A stretch of 58,462 nucleotides of DNA from Rhodobacter aestuarii (GTDB lineage: Bacteria; Pseudomonadota; Alphaproteobacteria; Rhodobacterales; Rhodobacteraceae), in assembly GCF_900156655.1 (NCBI RefSeq), contig NZ_FTOG01000015.1:1-58462 (forward strand), given 5' to 3'. The position numbers and the translations under genes are program-made. The notes under the pieces were generated by a model. The model was not told the DNA's origin, did no database searches, and saw only the letters and a program-made list of their open reading frames with translations. Position 1 is the first letter of the stretch, and every line of letters begins with the position of its first letter. Below are positions 1 through 7,969 of this stretch, piece by piece.

Positions 1-110
1 GGAATTTTTGCCGAGATCTGCCGTGGGCTAAACCAGATTGGTGAAGCTACAGATGCCAGCATCTCCGAGATGAATGCTGCGCTGCGCCATCTCGCTAAGG
101 GGGATCTATG
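1..110 (+). pseudogene. Methyl-accepting chemotaxis protein fragment (HAMP region)
   Basis: Frame 1 is open from the window edge and reads EICRGLNQIGEATDASISEM and then ALRHLAKGDL. The LxxLAxGDL ending is typical of a chemoreceptor HAMP domain. The match ends near base 110, where the sequence of the IS91-type element begins, and the frame stops at about 237. I infer a chemoreceptor gene interrupted by the insertion; its 5' part lies outside the window. The identification rests on one short motif. Confidence 0.4.
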
Positions 111-335
111 GGGAAAGATCGCTGCCGGCGAAGACCTGATGCGTTTGAGACCAGCGACAGGGGCCTGGGTCTCTTCGCCGAACAGGACTTTTCCGACGAG
201 AAGGCTGTGTACGCAACGCCTTGCGCGGGCGTTTTGACCGGGCTGGTCGCGGATCTTGGGGCGCGGCACAATTGGTTTGAGTTCGGAGCCCAGGCAAGCA
301 CCGGCGGCGGATCAGGCAAAGGGATGGGCGTTTCA

Positions 336-1529
336 TCATGCGGCCTGCTCCCGCGGTGGTGCCCGTGAACGCGGCGTCTGTCCGTGCCGGAAGATCTCGA
401 TGATCCGCATCTGCGCGCCACAACAGGGGCATGGTTCGCGCAGGGACAGGGGGGCGGGTTCAGCCGCAGTTTTGGGCGCTGCCGCAGGTTGCGGCACCCC
501 GAGCAGGGCGCGGATCTTCGCGATATTGGCCTTGCGATTGGCGCTTGCCAGCAAGCCGTAATGCCGGATGCGGTGAAAGCCGTCGGGCAGGACATGGATC
601 AAGAACCGGCGGATGAATTCGTCGGTGGCGAGGCGCATCACCTTTTGCCGGTCGCCCTGCTTGATGCGGTAGTCCTTCCAGCGAAACGCCACGGTTCCGG
701 CGTCGGCGCTGAGCAGGCGGCTGTTCGAGATCGCGATGCGGTGGGTGTAACGGCTGAGATAGGCCAGCACCGCCTCGGGGCCGCCGAAGGGGGGCTTGGC
801 GTAGACCACCCATTCGGATTTGCGGAACGGGGCCAGCCAGGCGGCAAAGGCGGCGCTCTCTGCGAGCCCCGCCAGATCGCCGAAGAAGGCGAGATCCCCC
901 GCGCGGTGCAAGGCGATCAGCCCTTCAAGACAGAGGCGCCGGAACAAGCGCGACAGCACCCGCACATGAAGGAAGAATCCGGGCTTGCAGGCAATCCAGC
1001 GGGTGCCGTCGGGCGACAGGCCGCCGCCCGGAACGATCATGTGGATGTGGGGATGGTGGGTCAGCGCCGAACCCCAAGTGTGCAGCACCGCCGTCATGCC
1101 GAGCCGTGCGCCGAGGCGTTTGGGGTCGGCCGCGATGGTCATGACCGTTTCGGCCGAGGCGCGGAACAACAGGTCATAGACCGCCTTCTTGTTCCAATAG
1201 GCAATCTGCGCGATCTCGGCCGGCAGGGTGAAGACGACGTGGAAATATTCGACCGGCAGCAGGTCCTCGGCGCGCGCGGCCATCCAGTCGCGCGCCGCCG
1301 GCCCCTGGCATTTGGGGCAATGCCGGTTCTTGCAGGAGTTATAGGCGATGTGCTGGTGGCCGCAGTTGGCGCAACCGGCCACATGCCCGCCAAGCGCCTC
1401 GGTTCGGCAGGCTTCGATGGCCGACATCACCTTCAGCTGGGTCAGTCTGACATGCCCCGCATTGGCCCGTCGCCACGCCGGGCCATGGGTGCGGAAGATG
1501 TCAGCCAATTCCAGCTTTGGCCGGGGCAC
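336..1529 (-). CDS. IS91-family rolling-circle transposase
   Basis: The 397-residue product has the IS91/IS801 architecture. An N-terminal zinc-binding part shows CANCGHQHIAYNSCKNRHCP (about residues 53-72). The metal-binding HUH motif appears as HHPHIHMIVPGGG near residue 160. The YLSRYTHRIAISNSRL segment near residue 255 carries the tyrosine region, and the tail holds another cysteine cluster (PCPCCGAQ). It nicks one DNA strand and drives single-strand transposition. It lies 12 bp downstream of the recombinase and is probably co-transcribed. Length is usual for the family and no frameshift is seen, so it may be active. Confidence 0.93.
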   Translation of the reverse strand: MPRPKLELADIFRTHGPAWRRANAGHVRLTQLKVMSAIEACRTEALGGHVAGCANCGHQHIAYNSCKNRHCPKCQGPAARDWMAARAEDLLPVEYFHVVFTLPAEIAQIAYWNKKAVYDLLFRASAETVMTIAADPKRLGARLGMTAVLHTWGSALTHHPHIHMIVPGGGLSPDGTRWIACKPGFFLHVRVLSRLFRRLCLEGLIALHRAGDLAFFGDLAGLAESAAFAAWLAPFRKSEWVVYAKPPFGGPEAVLAYLSRYTHRIAISNSRLLSADAGTVAFRWKDYRIKQGDRQKVMRLATDEFIRRFLIHVLPDGFHRIRHYGLLASANRKANIAKIRALLGVPQPAAAPKTAAEPAPLSLREPCPCCGAQMRIIEIFRHGQTPRSRAPPREQAA

Positions 1530-1541
1530 CCCCGGTTGGGG

Positions 1542-2429
1542 CTATTGCGGACTTCGTTGCACGCTTTCATCGTGCAGCTTCGAGAGAGCCTCGAAGGGGC
1601 TGACCGTGCTGCGGATCGTCTTGGTGGCGACATGGGTGTACTGGGCGGTGGTGCTGAGCTTTGCGTGCCCCAGCAGCACCTGGATCACCCGGACATCTGT
1701 GTTTGCCTCCAGAAGATGGGTCGCGAAGCTGTGGCGCAGGGTGTGTAACGTGGCGGCCTTCTTCACCCCGGCCAGGGTCTTCGCCTCATGGAAGGCGCGG
1801 CTCAACTGGCGCGGAGAAATAGGGTTGATCCGGGGTTTGCCCGGGAACAACCATCCTTGGGGCCGCGCTTCGCGCCAGTAAGTGCGTAGAAGCTTCAGCA
1901 GGCTGGGCGACAGCATGACCTTGCGGTCTTTCTTACCCTTGCCCTGTTCGACATGGATCAGCATCCGGTCACTGTCGATGTCCCCGACCTTGAGGTTGCA
2001 GACCTCGGCGGCGCGCAGCCCGGCACCATAGGCGATGCTGAGCGCCGCCCGATACTTAAGCCCCGGCCCGGGGGCCGCCATCAGGATGTCGGAGACCTCC
2101 TCCACGCTGAACACCACCGGCAATCGACGCGGCTCCGGCCGGAACTGCATGAACCGCTTCATCTCCTCGCGCCCGCAGGTCATGCCAAAGAAGAACCGCA
2201 GCGCCACGATGCGGGTGTTGAAGGTCGACGGCGTGACCCCTGCATCGGTCATGTGCAGTTGATACGCGCGCAATTCCTCCGGCGTGGCGGTGTCGGGGGA
2301 GCGGTTCAGGAAGCGGGCGAAATCCTTGATGGCGCGGATGTGCGATTTCTGGGCTTTCTCGCCCATGCCCCGGATGCGCATGTCTTCGACCATCCGTTGG
2401 CGCAGCGGGGTGGTTCTTTCCTCCGTCAT
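1542..2429 (-). CDS. Tyrosine recombinase of the IS91-type element
   Basis: The 295-residue XerC/XerD-like recombinase has an N-terminal SAM-like core-binding domain (about residues 5-90) and a C-terminal catalytic domain. Visible catalytic parts are the first arginine in YGAGLRAAEVCNL, HTLRHSFATHLL (H-x-x-R), LLGHAKLSTT and the nucleophile in TTAQYTHV near residue 265. Proteins of this group accompany the IS91 transposase in several elements; their role in transposition is not well established. The start ATG follows a plausible ribosome site (AGGAGGTTCCC on the coding strand). Confidence 0.9.
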   Translation of the reverse strand: MTEERTTPLRQRMVEDMRIRGMGEKAQKSHIRAIKDFARFLNRSPDTATPEELRAYQLHMTDAGVTPSTFNTRIVALRFFFGMTCGREEMKRFMQFRPEPRRLPVVFSVEEVSDILMAAPGPGLKYRAALSIAYGAGLRAAEVCNLKVGDIDSDRMLIHVEQGKGKKDRKVMLSPSLLKLLRTYWREARPQGWLFPGKPRINPISPRQLSRAFHEAKTLAGVKKAATLHTLRHSFATHLLEANTDVRVIQVLLGHAKLSTTAQYTHVATKTIRSTVSPFEALSKLHDESVQRSPQ

Positions 2430-2609
2430 GGGAACCTCCTGTCTGATGAAGGGGAAGACCCCGATCGTCAGGCAGAAAGGCCCGCAGCCAAATGCACCAC
2501 GTTCATATCATTGCCGAACGAACACCCGCCAAGGGCACCAATGCCGCGGAGCGGCTTCGTCCTTGGGCCGTTGCCGGCCGTCGGGTTCTGGGCATGCGCA
2601 GCGGATAGC

Positions 2610-3016
2610 TGCAGCTCGGGAAACGAGGAGAACGGACCAAGCTGCAGGTCGCACACATCAAGCTGTCGCATAGCCGCGCGTTCCTGGTCAGGGCGTATTT
2701 GCTGCAGACACACGAGATGCTGTTCGATGCGCATTGGCATGCGTTCAGGGTGTTCGAAGGCGTGCCGGGTCGCGGGATCTACGACAACATGCGCACGGCA
2801 GTGGACCGTGTGGGCGCTGGCAAGAAGCGCGACGTGAATGCGCGCTTCGTCATCATGCTCCGCAGTCTGAAGATGCCAGGCATGGCGCAGGCTGTGCATG
2901 ACCTCATGGAACAGGGCGCGCCAGCGTTCGACGCGGCGATCCCCATCCTATCGCAGCTGCTGAAGGCCGAAATGGCAGAACGTGAAGTGCGGTCCATATC
3001 GTATCATATGAAAGCC
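2610..3016 (+). pseudogene. IS21-type istA/istB remnant, internally deleted
   Basis: The frame begins with an IstA piece (KLQVAHIKLSHSRAFLVRAY, then the FRVFEGVPGRGIYDNMRTAV region) and runs without a break at about 2853 into the N terminus of IstB (LRSLKMPGMAQAVHDLMEQ, AEREVRSISYHMK). An in-frame stop precedes it at about 2607. The rest of IstA is missing, so this is a deletion fusion of the IS21 transposase and its helper ATPase. The IstB frame is lost at 3012-3016 and continues on the minus strand from 5191 (see the inversion entry). Confidence 0.75.
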
Positions 3017-3145
3017 ATTGCGATTGATGAAGATAATCCCGCTCAACACCCGCTTGTCATCAACCCGAGGCTTCCCGTGTGACTTGGGAAAGAAGGGAGC
3101 CAGACGCGCCATCTGCGCGTCGGTCAGCCAGAAGAGATCGCTCAT
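3012..3145 (-). pseudogene. IS5-family transposase, N-terminal part
   Basis: The minus-strand frame starts MSDLFWLTDAQMARLAPFFP and reaches GIIFINRNG, the usual beginning of a two-frame IS5-family (IS427-like) transposase. Similarity ends at the inversion breakpoint. The next part (LRWRDAPKEYGPHKTLYSRW) is found on the plus strand at 5187. Non-functional in its present form. Confidence 0.8.
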
Positions 3146-3380
3146 GTCATCGCCCCGTTTTCGGAGGCGTGAAACACGCAGCGCAACTGAAATCAATGCA
3201 TCCTGACCCCAAGCTAGCTTTGCCTATCGCTATGTCGAACCCGCCGTTGCGGTTGGCCCGCGGTTTCTGAACGGCTAAGCTGGATGCGCTGCCAAGCCCT
3301 TGAAGTAAAGGTAAAAAGCAGTGCATCTGGCGCGCCGAAATGCGTGGACAAAGCTAGAACAGCGCGAGTTGGTCCGGGTG

Positions 3381-4000
3381 TTGATTGTCACTGAGAACTG
3401 ACCCGGTATTTTCACCGAGAATTGACCCACCTTCAGTTATGCGTCGTGGTCTATGACGCGGTCAATGTTGCGGTCTCCTTTCGCGTTTTTTTGGTAGCTT
3501 TGGAACTGGCCTTGAAACGGTAGCTGTCGTTGCCCGTTTCCAAGATGTGGCAGCGTTGCGTGAGACGGTCGAGTAGAGCGGTGGTCAAAAGCCGCCACAC
3601 GCTCGTAGGAACCATTATACCCCAAATGCACCAGGTCCGCGTGCATCTGTTTGACGGTTCGACGCTCCTTGCGCGCTTTGCGCGTCTGCGTCAGCAACCA
3701 CGCAGACAACCGATCCGCATAGGGGTCCAGCTTGGTCGGTCGCGGCGGCGTCTTGAACTGCGGCTCAACAGCGCCCTCGCGCAGATACTTCTTCACCGTG
3801 TTCCGAGATAGACCCGTGCGGCGGGCAATCTCTCTGATTGGCATTTTGTCACGCAATGCCCAGCGTCGAATAACACTCAAAAATCCCATGTCGATCACTC
3901 CATATCCCCCGAGCCAAAAATGTCGGGGCAGTGTGTTCACATGGGTCAGTTCTCAGTGACAATTTATGCCCATACCGGGTCAGTTCTCAGTGACAATCAA
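3381..4000 (-). mobile_element. 620-bp non-autonomous IS21 remnant with intact 29-bp inverted ends
   Basis: Bases 3381-3409 (starting TTGATTGTCACTGAGAACTG) and 3972-4000 are perfect reverse complements over 29 bp, and a further internal copy of the GGGTCAGTTCTCAGTGACA motif lies at 3945-3963. Between them, on the minus strand, lie the IstA N terminus (MGFLSVIRRWALRDKMPIRE up to about GYNGSYERVA) and, in another frame, the IstB C terminus (RCHILETGNDSYRFKASSKA). The middle of both genes is deleted. The ends look competent to move if a related IS21 transposase is present elsewhere. No target duplication is obvious. Confidence 0.85.
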
Positions 4001-4006
4001 TAGCTA

Positions 4007-4222
4007 GACGCCTCTCATGAAGAAAAAAGTTATGTCATAGCGGACATCAGGAAAACACACAGGAATGCCTATAGAGCATGGTCCCCACGCGAAGAAGAAA
4101 GACTTATGGCCCTGCTGATTGAAGGTCGATCCATCGGCGAGATCTCCGAAGATCTCGCCCGACAACCAGGAGGCATTATAAGCAGAATCAATAAGATAAG
4201 GAAGGAATGTAATGAAAAGTAG
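4007..4222 (+). pseudogene. Helix-turn-helix C-terminal fragment
   Basis: The 71-codon frame contains AYRAWSPREEERLMALLIEG and RSIGEISEDLARQPGGIISR, a compact Myb/SANT-like helix-turn-helix often found at the C terminus of helicases and nucleases. It has no start codon of its own and is preceded by an in-frame stop exactly at the right end of the IS21 remnant. I infer that the 5' part of a larger gene was removed or displaced by the insertion. Confidence 0.45.
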
Positions 4223-4243
4223 TGAGCCATACCACTGGTGCCA

Positions 4244-4552
4244 CTACCAAAAACTATTTCGAAGCTCAACGATGTTTCCGTAAATATTGATCATACATTG
4301 TTGAGCCTTCGCGTCATGCTTCCAGTTATGTGCGATCTCTATTAGCCTATCAAATATATAATCATCTTCATCTGCCAAAGATATGGACAGAGCGCGCAGC
4401 CAGTCCGACGCAGATTCTATATTGCCAATTTTATCATCAATTGATTTTTCTCGGTTTTTTCTCGCTTCTTCATAAGAAGCGCTGGACTCCCAATAATCAT
4501 CAAGATCACCTGGGCTATCAGGGTTGTATATCGGAAGGTCTCGATCACCCAT
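4244..4552 (-). CDS. Hypothetical acidic protein, 102 aa
   Basis: Start chosen at MGDRDLPIYNPDSPGDLDDY because AAAGGA lies 7 bases upstream; an earlier ATG six codons upstream (MERNKT) overlaps the end of the preceding gene. The protein is acidic and aromatic, with no signal peptide or membrane segment. I do not recognise the family. It follows the DUF2158-like gene by 4 bases and is probably translated with it. The pair is clearly more AT-rich than the rest of the window, suggesting foreign origin. Confidence 0.55.
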   Translation of the reverse strand: MGDRDLPIYNPDSPGDLDDYWESSASYEEARKNREKSIDDKIGNIESASDWLRALSISLADEDDYIFDRLIEIAHNWKHDAKAQQCMINIYGNIVELRNSFW

Positions 4553-4556
4553 TGTT

Positions 4557-4751
4557 TTATTCCTTTCCATCGTCTTGTTTGAAATATTTCTTGTGGTCAA
4601 TTTGACATGCGTCCAAATATATTTTTTGTCGCTCGTCGAGGGGATTTGTGCAGGTAATTGCATCACCAAAAACTCGGTCTACAAACAAGATCGTACCGGT
4701 CGGGTCGTCTTTTCGAACGACTGGATCATTAGGTTTGAAGTCATGAACCAT
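4557..4751 (-). CDS. Small DUF2158-like protein, 64 aa
   Basis: The sequence starts MVHDFKPNDPVVRKDDPTGT and continues with alternating hydrophobic strands, resembling the small SH3-like proteins annotated as DUF2158 (YodC-like), whose function is unknown. A good ribosome site (GGAGATGAGGTG) precedes the start. It begins 8 bases after the stop of the coiled-coil gene fragment upstream, so the three minus-strand frames were once an operon. Confidence 0.6.
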   Translation of the reverse strand: MVHDFKPNDPVVRKDDPTGTILFVDRVFGDAITCTNPLDERQKIYLDACQIDHKKYFKQDDGKE

Positions 4752-4759
4752 TTTTCACC

Positions 4760-4931
4760 TCATCTCCAAAAGGATGCCCACAACCCACGTCGCCTCGGCA
4801 TCTTCTCTGTATTTCGTTGATCGGTCAAAAGCGCATTCAGGCGCACCCGCTCGGCCTCGGCTCCGTCTAGGCGAGTGCGCAAGTCTTCGATCTGATCAAC
4901 GAGCTGATCACGCTCCCGGTCTCGTTCGGCT
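4760..4931 (-). pseudogene. C-terminal fragment of a coiled-coil DNA-binding protein
   Basis: The minus-strand frame reads AERDRERDQLVDQIEDLRTR, a charged coiled coil, and ends with RRRGLWASFWR and a stop. This coiled-coil-plus-RRRGLW tail is common at the end of plasmid and integrative-element helix-turn-helix proteins in Rhodobacterales. The frame is joined to the IstB fragment at about 4932, so its N terminus was lost to the IS21 insertion. Confidence 0.5.
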
Positions 4932-4934
4932 TAC

Positions 4935-5191
4935 CTTTTCCTGCTCCAGCGCATTCACCAGCTCGACCGTGGAGAAGAAGCGCACACGTTTGCGGTGATG
5001 CTCGATCGCCTGGACACCGAGGGCGGTCGCGACATGGCTTTTCCCGGTGCCGGGCCCGCCAATCAGGACCACGTTCTCGGAGCCATCGAGGAACTCGCAT
5101 CGATGAAGCTGGCGGACGAGGGCCTCGTTGATCTCGCTGGCCGCGAAGTCGAAGCCCGACAGGTCCTTGTGGGCCGGGAAGCGCGCGGCTT
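4935..5191 (-). pseudogene. istB middle part (Walker A region)
   Basis: The frame runs AARFPAHKDLSGFDFAASEI through VVLIGGPGTGKSHVATALGV to VELVNALEQEK. GGPGTGKS is the Walker A loop of the IS21 helper ATPase. Both ends are broken: the N-terminal part is on the other strand at 2855-3016 because of the inversion, and the C-terminal part is replaced by the coiled-coil gene fragment. Confidence 0.8.
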
Positions 5192-5306
5192 GCGTTGGCG
5201 TGATGCGCCGAAGGAGTATGGCCCTCACAAAACACTTTACAGCCGCTGGATGCGTTGGAGCGAAAAGGGCCTCTTCGCGAGGATGATGGCCAGGTTCAGA
5301 AAATAA
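5187..5306 (+). pseudogene. IS5-family transposase, middle part
   Basis: The plus frame GLRWRDAPKEYGPHKTLYSR followed by WMRWSEKGLFARMMARF matches the portion of an IS5-family transposase directly after the FINRNG of the fragment ending at 3012. It is truncated near 5294 and stops at 5306. It is the second half of the evidence for the inversion. Confidence 0.75.
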
Positions 5307-5457
5307 TTTTCGACATATCGGATGCTTCGGCTCGTGATTGCCCGCCCGAGGGCCCTCCCCCTTAGGTTCTTTCGCGCGCAAGTGCCCCTTGCTCGGCCCG
5401 AAGCGACAATTGCGATCCGATAAACGTATTAGACATGGCCAGTCTGGTCTGTGAGCC

Positions 5458-5490
5458 CCTTGGGCGGAAATTACGGAATTCCCGCCAAGG
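5458..5490. other. Imperfect hairpin, possible oriT-associated structure
   Basis: CCTTGGGCGGAAATT and AATTCCCGCCAAGG form an imperfect inverted repeat around ACGG. It lies about 250 bp upstream of mobC, where transfer origins of mobilisable elements are usually found. No T-run follows, so it is not a convincing terminator. The oriT role is an inference from position alone. Confidence 0.3.
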
Positions 5491-5697
5491 TCAACTCAGC
5501 CGGCACTTGCTGGGCGATTCACCAGCCACTCGGCTCACCAGGTCAGCGCGGTTATCCACATAATAGCGACGTGAGACGGCCTCGAGCCGCCATTCTGGCG
5601 CGATGTGGCATCCTGCAGCAGTTACAATGTTGGCCAGAAAAACTGCTAAAGGAACAACCACGTTGACTAACAACCAGGCCAACATCTGCGCCCGCAC
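5491..5697 (-). CDS. Possible small membrane protein, 68 aa
   Basis: This open frame, divergent to mobC, begins MRAQMLAWLLVNVVVPLAVF and continues with hydrophobic residues, giving one probable membrane segment (residues 6-30) followed by a basic cytoplasmic tail. No family is recognised. It overlaps no other convincing gene, but coding is not certain because the frame is short. Confidence 0.3.
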   Translation of the reverse strand: MRAQMLAWLLVNVVVPLAVFLANIVTAAGCHIAPEWRLEAVSRRYYVDNRADLVSRVAGESPSKCRLS

Positions 5698-5745
5698 CCG
5701 CTCTACGTGCCCCCAGATTATCGGTCACTCCGACGGTGGGCGGGC

Positions 5746-6024
5746 ATGAGCGCGCGACGGGAAAAGTACGTCAAGGTCCGCTTCTTTGAGGAGGAGCTCT
5801 CGCTGCTGGAAACGCTACGCCAGTCTGCCGGATCAGAGAGCCGCACTGTGTTCATCCGCAGACGGGCTTTGGAACCCGAAATCGGCACACAGGCGATCGC
5901 GGATCTTGTCGGTCAGGTCGGTGTGACGCTGAACACCGAAGATATCGATCCCAAACAGCTCGACCACCTGGCGCTTCTCCTCGACGGGGTCACGCTGGAG
6001 CTCCGCAGGATTAAGAAAAGCTGA
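5746..6024 (+). CDS. mobC: Plasmid mobilisation relaxosome protein MobC
   Basis: The product starts MSARREKYVKVRFFEEELSL, with a predicted ribbon-helix-helix, and ends DHLALLLDGVTLELRRIKKS, a pattern typical of MobC accessory proteins that bind oriT and help the relaxase melt DNA. About 92 residues, the usual size. An upstream GTG at 5707 would add 13 residues but has no ribosome site. It precedes the relaxase by 3 bases. This is a remnant of a mobilisable element left of the prophage. Confidence 0.75.
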   Translation: MSARREKYVKVRFFEEELSLLETLRQSAGSESRTVFIRRRALEPEIGTQAIADLVGQVGVTLNTEDIDPKQLDHLALLLDGVTLELRRIKKS

Positions 6025-6027
6025 TCG

Positions 6028-6608
6028 ATGCGCGCGCATAACACCTACCACAAAACGGCCGGCGTATTGCCCGACTATGACCTCCGTGACGGTGCGGAGT
6101 TCATCGGTGGCACCATCCTCCGCGCAGATCCCGTGTCCATGCGCAACCGCTTGGATCGCCTGGCGGATGGTGCGGGAGTGATCCACATGACACTGTCGCT
6201 GCCAGAGGGTCTGCGAGCCAGTCGCGAAACATGGCATGCGATTGTCATGGCGCAGCTCGATCTGATGGGCCTGCCCGCCCTGCGCACTCCGTGGGTCGCA
6301 GCCCGTCATACCGATGCCAACTGCGACCATGTGCATGTCGCCATCGCACTGCGTGGCTTTGACGGATCCCGCCTGCGCCCCGAGACCGGAGACATTCGGA
6401 CGAGTCGCAATCACCAAATGCTGGCTCGGCGCCTCGGCTTGCCGTTACCAGACTACTTCAACCCCCAGATCCCGCGCTTCGACCCGCCGGTCATCACCCG
6501 TCGGCTGACGACTGCACCCAAGATAAGGCTGAGCGAGGCCCTCAGAAACATCTTCACAACCGAACGGCCAAGAACCCTCGGCGACCTCGATCGTGCCCTG
6601 GCACATCA
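6028..6608 (+). pseudogene. Relaxase, C-terminally truncated
   Basis: The N-terminal relaxase domain is preserved for about 193 codons and includes the metal-binding signature HTDANCDHVHVAIALRGFDG near residue 95. Relaxases nick oriT and pilot the transferred strand. The frame loses similarity at about 6605, after LGDLDRALAHQ, where sequence of a serine recombinase begins in another frame; the original open frame continues as chance sequence to 6807. A deletion has joined the two genes, so transfer function is lost here. Confidence 0.75.
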
Positions 6609-7481
6609 ATCCCCCGCCATCTGCGGATCATCAGCGACGACCAATGGACCCGGGTCAAACAGCGCCAAGGTGCGATCCGCGAAGATATCTTCGAAGCACG
6701 TGCTTCAGAGTCGTTGGCTCATAACGCGTTTGGCGTCGGGCGCCGACCGACGCATCTGTTCTCGGGCTTACTCAAATGCGGGTGCTGTGGCGCTGGCTAC
6801 ACGCTGATGAATAAAGTCAAATATGGATGCTCTGCGGCGCGCAATCGGGGCACCTGCGAGAACCGCCAATTGATCCACCGCGAACAAATCGAAGAGCGGG
6901 TACTGACAGGTTTGCGCGACAAGCTTTTGCATCCCGCTCTTCTGGCGGAATTCATCGCGGAGTTTCAGCGAGAAGTTCAAAAAGAACGCTTGGCCGCCCT
7001 CTCGGCCAGAGGCGACGCAGAGCGCAAACTGACAAAGGTGACGAAAGAGATCGACAACATCGTCACGGCGATCACTGCGGGCATGTTCCACCCGAGCATG
7101 AAGGAGAAGATGGACGGGCTGGAAGCAGAGCGCACGCAACTTGAAGCACAGCTTGCGGCCACCCCTGCCCCGGATCCCATCACCCTGCATCCGGGCCTGG
7201 CGGATGTCTATCGCCAGAAAGTCTCGACCCTTGCTGCGAGCCTGTCCGATGACGCGACGCGTCCGGAGGCGATCGCTCTTCTCCGCGGTCTGATTTCGGA
7301 GATCCGCCTTCATCCTGACGCGGGAGCGCCGGGCGGTCATGTGATTGAACTTTATGGGGAGTTGGGATCGATTTTGTCTTTGGGGGATGCTTCAAAAGCA
7401 AAACCCCGCCTTGGCGTAGGCGGGGTGTCGGATTTTTTGGTTGCGGGGGTAGGATTTGAACCTACGACCTTCAGGTTATGA
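6609..7481 (+). pseudogene. Large serine recombinase, C-terminal part only
   Basis: The frame contains a recombinase domain (PRHLRIISDDQWTRVKQRQG), a zinc ribbon (LFSGLLKCGCCGAGYTLMNK followed by the CSAARNRGTC pair), and a long coiled coil. The N-terminal catalytic resolvase domain with the serine nucleophile is absent. The last residues, VAGVGFEPTTFRL, are encoded by the antisense of the tRNA-fMet 3' half and the TGA lies in attL. Such tRNA-derived tails are common in recombinases of elements that end at a tRNA gene. Its element therefore ended at this same tRNA before the prophage arrived. Confidence 0.8.
7403..7426 (-). terminator. Original terminator of the tRNA-fMet transcript
   Basis: ACCCCGCC (7403-7410) and GGCGGGGT (7419-7426) pair across an 8-base loop; on the minus strand the stem is followed by TTTTGCTTTT. 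It lies just past the tRNA 3' half in attL and looks like the terminator that served the tRNA before prophage integration. It also lies inside the end of the serine recombinase frame. Confidence 0.6.
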
Positions 7482-7484
7482 GCC
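7435..7484 (-). repeat. attL: attL: 50-bp copy of the tRNA-fMet 3' half
   Basis: Bases 7435-7484 are identical to 58366-58415 over 50 bp. The sequence covers the tRNA from the anticodon region to the CCA end plus 3 bases. The flanks differ immediately outside. This is the left attachment site. Confidence 0.95.
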
Positions 7485-7624
7485 AAAATTCCTGCGATTC
7501 CAATAACTTATAAAAACCAACACGTTGCGCCGCAAACGCTTGTTTTGGCGCGATTTTCATCTGCGCACGCAACAATGTTCACACGAATTCACAAGCAAAC
7601 GCAGCGTCATGCGCGCAGTCGCAG

Positions 7625-7645
7625 GTTGATGTGGCGTTGATGTAG
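7625..7645 (+). repeat. Candidate integrase arm site, left
   Basis: GTTGATGTGGCGTTGATGTA plus a final G is repeated perfectly at 58285-58305 in the same orientation. It is itself a tandem of GTTGATGT units separated by GGC. It lies 140 bp inside attL, where phage integrases have arm-type binding sites. The 7485-7710 interval shows no gene. Confidence 0.7.
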
Positions 7646-7710
7646 CCTGCGCGCCTTCCCCCGCTGTTCATCATCGCAGACCGTGTTGTCGGCCTTCATT
7701 GCCGATGATC

Positions 7711-7887
7711 CTAGAGCCCGAGTTCGCCCCACATCCAGCCAAAATCGTACTCGGCGATGGGTCCCTCGCCATGCCCGGCGCTGCGTTTCTCTAGCATCTT
7801 CAGCCAGTCGATCACCTTTTCACGCCCCGCAGCCACCTTCCCGGCGGATGAAGGCCAGAAGGCTGGAAATATCGTTGCGCTCGGCCA
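7711..7887 (-). pseudogene. Small frame, apparently frameshifted
   Basis: One minus frame starts MAERNDISSLLAFIRREGGC and stops early at about 7819. The other continues as REKVIDWLKMLEKRSAGHGE to EYDFGWMWGELGL and a stop. Together they read like one 58-residue protein split by a frameshift near 7830. An ATG at 7932 would give an unbroken but less convincing frame. Function unknown. Confidence 0.3.
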
Positions 7888-7969
7888 TTGCCCTTCACTC
7901 ACCTGATCGCCTGGAGCGAAGCCGCGGGACACTGCCTAAGTCGGGAATCCCGCAGCTTTGCGTCCATTT

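Larger units (their letters stand above)
111..2470 (-). mobile_element. IS91-family element (Y2 transposase plus tyrosine recombinase)
   Basis: Two minus-strand genes, a tyrosine recombinase followed by an HUH transposase, are arranged as in the IS91 subgroup that carries an extra integrase. The ends are approximate: the left is placed where the chemoreceptor similarity stops, the right just upstream of the recombinase start. IS91 elements transpose by a rolling-circle mechanism and lack ordinary inverted repeats, so the exact ends (oriIS and terIS) cannot be fixed by eye. Confidence 0.7.
3012..5191. other. Inverted segment between two AAGCC/GGCTT breakpoints
   Basis: On the plus strand IstB runs to 3016 and on the minus strand resumes at 5191. 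An IS5 transposase runs on the minus strand from 3145 to 3012 and resumes on the plus strand at 5187. Turning this interval round gives HMKAARFPA in IstB and RNGLRWRDAPK in the IS5 transposase, both contiguous and in frame. The two breakpoints share only AAGCC (3012-3016) and its complement GGCTT (5187-5191). This is direct sequence evidence for one past inversion of about 2.2 kb. Confidence 0.85.

Noticed and set aside
384-1748. Long plus-strand open frame of 454 codons opposite the IS91 genes
   Set aside because: It is the antisense shadow of the GC-rich transposase and recombinase; it lacks domains and crosses both real genes.
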